A stretch of DNA of 12,499 nt from the NCBI GenBank assembly GCA_027456925.1, contig DAIDTZ010000278.1, positions 1 to 12,499 of the forward strand. Direction: 5' to 3'. Positions 10,179-12,499 of the stretch are shown here, one piece after another. Position numbers and translations under genes: made by a program. The notes under the pieces were generated by a model. The model was given only the letters and a program-made list of their open reading frames with translations, searched no databases and had not been told where the DNA came from. The number at the start of each line of letters is the position of its first letter. Position 1 is the stretch's first letter. Origin of the DNA: Nitrospirota bacterium (GTDB lineage Bacteria > Nitrospirota > UBA9217).

Positions 10179-10484
10179 AAGCATAAGGCTGCGGCGGAAC
10201 CGGCGTACTTATGACTCCAGTCACAATGGGAGAGAAGAACAGCAGAAGAAAGAACAAAAAACAACAACTACACGTTTTACGGTTTGAGGTTTATTTGAGA
10301 TTTGACATAATATACATTATCAGACATTGTGAAATATCAAGTATAGGTTTATTAAATTGCGCATAACTAACTGTAACTATACTCATAAGTTTGCCGTTCT
10401 GGCAAGCCAGTAAATCCGGAAAGCCTTTAAATTCACATTGACATACAACGTATTACAGTGTAATGTATATTCATACTTTCCCGA
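10179..10484. other. Gene-free A+T-rich spacer between vapC and repeat copy 2
   Basis: No supported gene is present. It holds small dyads: ATAAT-ATAC-ATTAT (10307-10320), TTGCC-GTTCT-GGCAA (10391-10405) and ATTACA-G-TGTAAT (10452-10464). The last overlaps a candidate plus-strand promoter. Short open frames here have no family resemblance or ribosome site. Confidence 0.6.
10438..10466 (+). promoter_or_regulatory. Candidate promoter with palindromic operator upstream of repeat 2 and second TA module
   Basis: A perfect -35 TTGACA (10438-10443) is followed after 17 bp by TAATGT (10461-10466), a weak -10. The palindrome ATTACA-G-TGTAAT (10452-10464) overlaps the -10, as expected for an autorepressed TA operon. 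A transcript from here would carry repeat copy 2 in a roughly 205-nt leader before the antitoxin ATG. Confidence 0.4.
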
Positions 10485-10645
10485 CCTAACCCGGACAAGC
10501 CGGAAAAGCTTCTGACAGGATAACAGGATAACATCGGGTAAGTGCGGATTTTGCTTAAATAACTTCCTGTAAATCCTGTTATCCTGTCAAAGGTTTAAGA
10601 TTTTTCTATCCATTTTGCGCAGAATTTCATTCGTAAATGACTAAA
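10485..10645 (+). repeat. 161-bp direct repeat, copy 2, with internal 19-bp inverted repeat
   Basis: This is the same element as 9270-9431, offset by 1,215 bp in the same orientation. Its inverted arms are TCTGACAGGATAACAGGAT (10511-10529) and ATCCTGTTATCCTGTCAAA (10573-10591), with one mismatch. The mismatch sits at a different position from that in copy 1, so each copy keeps a near-perfect stem. It ends 34 bp before the ATG of the second antitoxin. Confidence 0.93.
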
Positions 10646-10679
10646 CTGCGGTTGGGATATATGCGCTGGGAGGTTCGAT

Positions 10680-11099
10680 ATGCCTACGTTACAGAAGAGT
10701 CTGAGATTATCCGAGTGAATCGTCCGGGAGATAGATGATATCGCCAAAAGTGCGAAAAAGGACTTTACGGCGGTTACCAATGAACTACTGGAAGAGGCTA
10801 TCAAGGCCCACCGCAGTCCAGGCATTATATATTCAGAAGGCGTAAGTGGAAAAAGAGCCAGGATTGCTGGTACCGGCATAGATGTGTGGGAAGTTGTTGC
10901 CGTATATAAGAGTACAGGCCAAGCCTTCAAGCTGCTGCAACAGTCTTACCATTGGCTTACGGAGCAGCAAGTCAAAGCTGCACTCGGCTATTATTCCCTC
11001 TATCGCGAGGAGATAGACGCGCTTATCGCGGAAAACGAACAGTGGACCCCGGAGAGAATCAAACAAAAATATCCTTTTCTCACGGCTGGCAAACCGTGA
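10680..11099 (+). pseudogene. RHH-DUF433 antitoxin, interrupted by TGA at codon 13
   Basis: ATG 10680 is preceded by GGGAGG (10668-10673) at 6-nt spacing. The frame reads MPTLQKSLRLSE, TGA (10716-10718), then IVREIDDIAKSAKKDF and on without another stop to TGA 11097-11099, for 139 codons. The first ~50 residues resemble a ribbon-helix-helix DNA-binding unit. About residues 60-125 (GVSGKRARIAGTGIDVWEVV, then WLTEQQVKAALGYY) match DUF433, an antitoxin domain known to pair with DUF5615 PIN-like toxins. CGA to TGA is one base change. No ATG, GTG or TTG restart lies in frame before 10884, so the DNA-binding part would be lost. A sequencing error is the main alternative. It overlaps the toxin start by four bases. 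Confidence 0.82.
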
Positions 11100-11443
11100 T
11101 CAAATATTATCTCGATGAAGACCTGAGTCCCGTAATCTCCGAGATGCTTAGAAAAAACAAAGTCGATGCCGCAAGCGCCCACGAAGTCGGCATGGTCCAG
11201 GCAAGAGACCTTGAACAATTGGAGTATGCCGCTTCCCATAAACGATGTATGGTAACGAGAAATAGAAACGATTTTATCAGGCTTACGGTCCAGTTTTTCA
11301 ATGAACACCGGCCCCATCACGGAGTGCTCATTATCCCCTATTCCTATCGGGGAGATAATTTTCGAATCGTGGCTAGAGCACTCAAAGCATATGCCAAAGC
11401 TCATGCGGACGGTTTATCGTCTTATCTGGTTGACTTCTTGTAA
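11096..11443 (+). CDS. DUF5615 PIN-like toxin partner of DUF433 antitoxin
   Basis: This 115-residue protein starts at GTG 11096, overlapping the antitoxin stop as GTGA, with no clear Shine-Dalgarno of its own, so translation probably couples to the antitoxin. YYLDEDLSP (residues 4-12) supplies the first acidic cluster and MVTRNRNDF (52-60) the central Asp, the pattern of DUF5615/Mut7-C-like PIN nucleases, which are predicted RNases. A later GVLIIPYSYRG strand fits the fold. An apparent longer frame running back to 10952 is an artefact of the overlapping antitoxin. It ends 16 bp from the convergent beta-barrel gene, with no terminator between. Activity is not shown by sequence; the interrupted antitoxin makes its expression state a question. 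Confidence 0.8.
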   Translation: MIKYYLDEDLSPVISEMLRKNKVDAASAHEVGMVQARDLEQLEYAASHKRCMVTRNRNDFIRLTVQFFNEHRPHHGVLIIPYSYRGDNFRIVARALKAYAKAHADGLSSYLVDFL

Positions 11444-11459
11444 TCATTCCTAAAACCAT

Positions 11460-12464
11460 CTAAAACTTCATGCTCATCAGAACCATCATCCTGTCTGAAT
11501 TGCCGTAGCTTTGGACCTTCTTATGCAGGAACTGGGTCCCGATGGTAAGATTAAACCGTTCGCTGACCAATCTCAGGCCATACGTCATGCCGGAATAGTC
11601 CCCGCCGTCCAGAGTTATGTTTTTCCTTCCCTGCACGATAGAATATTCCGCGAACATCTGGAGGTTTTGGTATTTACTGATCGGCAGCAGCAGGCCTGCA
11701 TTATACAGCTCGTACACGTCGCTGAGGCGCTTTTCCGTAAGGTCCTGGCCCACGACCTGGGCATCGGCATAAATTCCGAGAATGTGCTCCTTCCAGCCTA
11801 TCTCCGTGCCGCCTGACAACCCGGCCCGGACGCCCCAGTGGTTCACGGCATTGATCTTCATATCGGCGTTCTTCCCCGTTGGAAGGCTGCCTCCGGCGAT
11901 CAAGGCAAAGGCCGGGCGAATGGAATCGTCCTGGGGAGGCAGGAAATTCCACTTATAGAACAAATCCAGATCGCCGGTTTTCCGGTACGTGGGCGGGGCG
12001 GTGCTGGTAGGCCCTTCCTTTATGTCAAAGAAGGAACTTCGCACGGCAAGTTCCGCGTTATGGGGCAAGCCGACTGTCACGCTGAGCGGATACTGGGTGA
12101 TCGTGAAGTCGGGAATAACGCTGTTTTCCGTCAACACGGACGCGCCGACTTCGACTGTCCCGGTGGCAAGCGTATAAGGCGCGGTAGTAAACAGAAGCCC
12201 GGTAAGGCCGGAGGTATTGACGGGATGGTTTACGACATCCACGGCATCGATGTCCTGGGCAAAGGCAGCGGCTGGGAGACACAGGCAGAGGGCAAAGAGC
12301 AGGGTGCAGAGGGGGATAGCGCAGGGAGCAGAGAGCATAGAGCGTAGGGCAAAGAGCAAAAGCGCAGGGGCATGGCGCAGAGGGCGCGGCGCAGAGGGTT
12401 TATGTGATGACATAGAAAACAGGCTGCAAAACGATATTTCTTTTTTATTTGATCCCTTCTCCAT
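11460..12464 (-). CDS. Predicted outer-membrane beta-barrel protein of unknown function
   Basis: The protein has 334 residues from ATG 12464. The mature part (about 71-334) is rich in alternating hydrophobic strands with tight turns and ends in MSMKF, a C-terminal Phe typical of Bam-inserted barrels. A hydrophobic signal segment ends at AAAFAQ (65-70), with probable cleavage near there. Starts at 12413 (residue 18) and 12338 (residue 43, LSAPCAIPLCTLLFALC) are alternatives; a start at 12338 gives normal signal length but few positive charges. No start has a convincing ribosome site. The odd, Cys/Pro/Leu-rich N-terminus is encoded by phased short repeats. I do not recognise the family; a transporter-like or porin-like barrel is likely, with substrate unknown. 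Confidence 0.72.
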   Translation of the reverse strand: MEKGSNKKEISFCSLFSMSSHKPSAPRPLRHAPALLLFALRSMLSAPCAIPLCTLLFALCLCLPAAAFAQDIDAVDVVNHPVNTSGLTGLLFTTAPYTLATGTVEVGASVLTENSVIPDFTITQYPLSVTVGLPHNAELAVRSSFFDIKEGPTSTAPPTYRKTGDLDLFYKWNFLPPQDDSIRPAFALIAGGSLPTGKNADMKINAVNHWGVRAGLSGGTEIGWKEHILGIYADAQVVGQDLTEKRLSDVYELYNAGLLLPISKYQNLQMFAEYSIVQGRKNITLDGGDYSGMTYGLRLVSERFNLTIGTQFLHKKVQSYGNSDRMMVLMSMKF

Positions 12465-12487
12465 GCCCTATGCTCTATGCGCTCTGT
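12285..12487. repeat. Degenerate phased short repeats overlapping the N-terminus of the beta-barrel gene
   Basis: On the plus strand, 12285-12398 is a string of degenerate units of the GCAGAGGG / GCAAAGAGC / GCATAGAGC type. Exact internal matches include GGCGCAGAGGG (12374-12384 and 12388-12398) and GGCAAAGAGCA (12291-12301 and 12348-12358). After a 60-bp non-repeat spacer, the same family returns in reverse complement (GCCCTATGCTCTATGCGCTC, about 12466-12485). The block covers the predicted signal-peptide codons and the most upstream start codon. Confidence 0.75.
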
Positions 12488-12499
12488 TTTTTTGTTTCG

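Noticed and set aside
10093..10287. 64-codon plus-strand frame overlapping the vapC end
   Set aside because: Out of frame with the PIN domain, low complexity at its end, and no ribosome site.
9270..10645. Integron attC-like sites: both repeats start with (G/A)CCTAAC, resembling the attC RYYYAAC core, and flank a TA module
   Set aside because: No matching GTTRRRY core at the far end, the CCGGACAAGCCGG segment has no complementary partner arm, and no integrase gene is in the window.
10716..10718. UGA of the DUF433 antitoxin as a second selenocysteine codon
   Set aside because: The position is a helix residue of an RHH domain where family members need no Cys, and no downstream SECIS-like hairpin was evident.
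10952..11095. N-terminal extension of the DUF5615 toxin to a start at 10952
   Set aside because: It overlaps the DUF433 frame fully, and the PIN-like domain begins exactly at GTG 11096.

Overview
The window looks like a chromosomal stretch of a Gram-negative, at least facultatively anaerobic bacterium. It encodes a periplasmic, Tat-exported selenocysteine formate dehydrogenase of the FDH-N type, an outer-membrane beta-barrel protein, HtpX, Lon and lipoyl synthase. Moderate-to-high G+C core genes, Sec-FDH and families of short phased intergenic repeats would suit Nitrospirota or Desulfobacterota-like lineages. That placement is inference; no phylogenetic marker was tested.

Layout. Positions 2-379 (+) hold the 3' end of an htpX-like membrane metalloprotease gene. 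A perfect bidirectional hairpin terminator separates it from a convergent three-gene formate dehydrogenase operon (minus strand, 5048 to 507): the alpha subunit with an in-frame UGA selenocysteine codon at 4443-4445, the four-cluster ferredoxin beta subunit, and the cytochrome b gamma subunit. A 454-bp divergent regulatory region (5049-5502) leads to hsp20, lon and lipA (+, 5503-9256), a compact proteostasis/lipoylation operon.

Downstream of lipA, composition becomes more A+T rich and the region looks accessory. Two nearly identical 161/162-bp direct repeats, each with an internal 19-bp inverted repeat, precede two toxin-antitoxin (TA) modules: repeat 1 - vapBC - repeat 2 - RHH/DUF433 antitoxin with a DUF5615 PIN-like toxin. 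Each module carries one early in-frame nonsense codon: UAA at codon 11 of vapC and UGA at codon 13 of the DUF433 antitoxin. The window ends with a minus-strand gene for a predicted outer-membrane beta-barrel whose signal-peptide region is encoded by degenerate short phased repeats.

Function. FDH oxidises formate in the periplasm and passes electrons through beta and gamma to quinone. Hsp20 and Lon handle misfolded proteins; LipA makes the lipoyl cofactor of 2-oxoacid dehydrogenases and the glycine cleavage system. The most unusual part is the repeat-TA-repeat-TA block with its paired nonsense codons, together with the short-repeat blocks in opposite orientation around both a terminator and the start of the beta-barrel gene.
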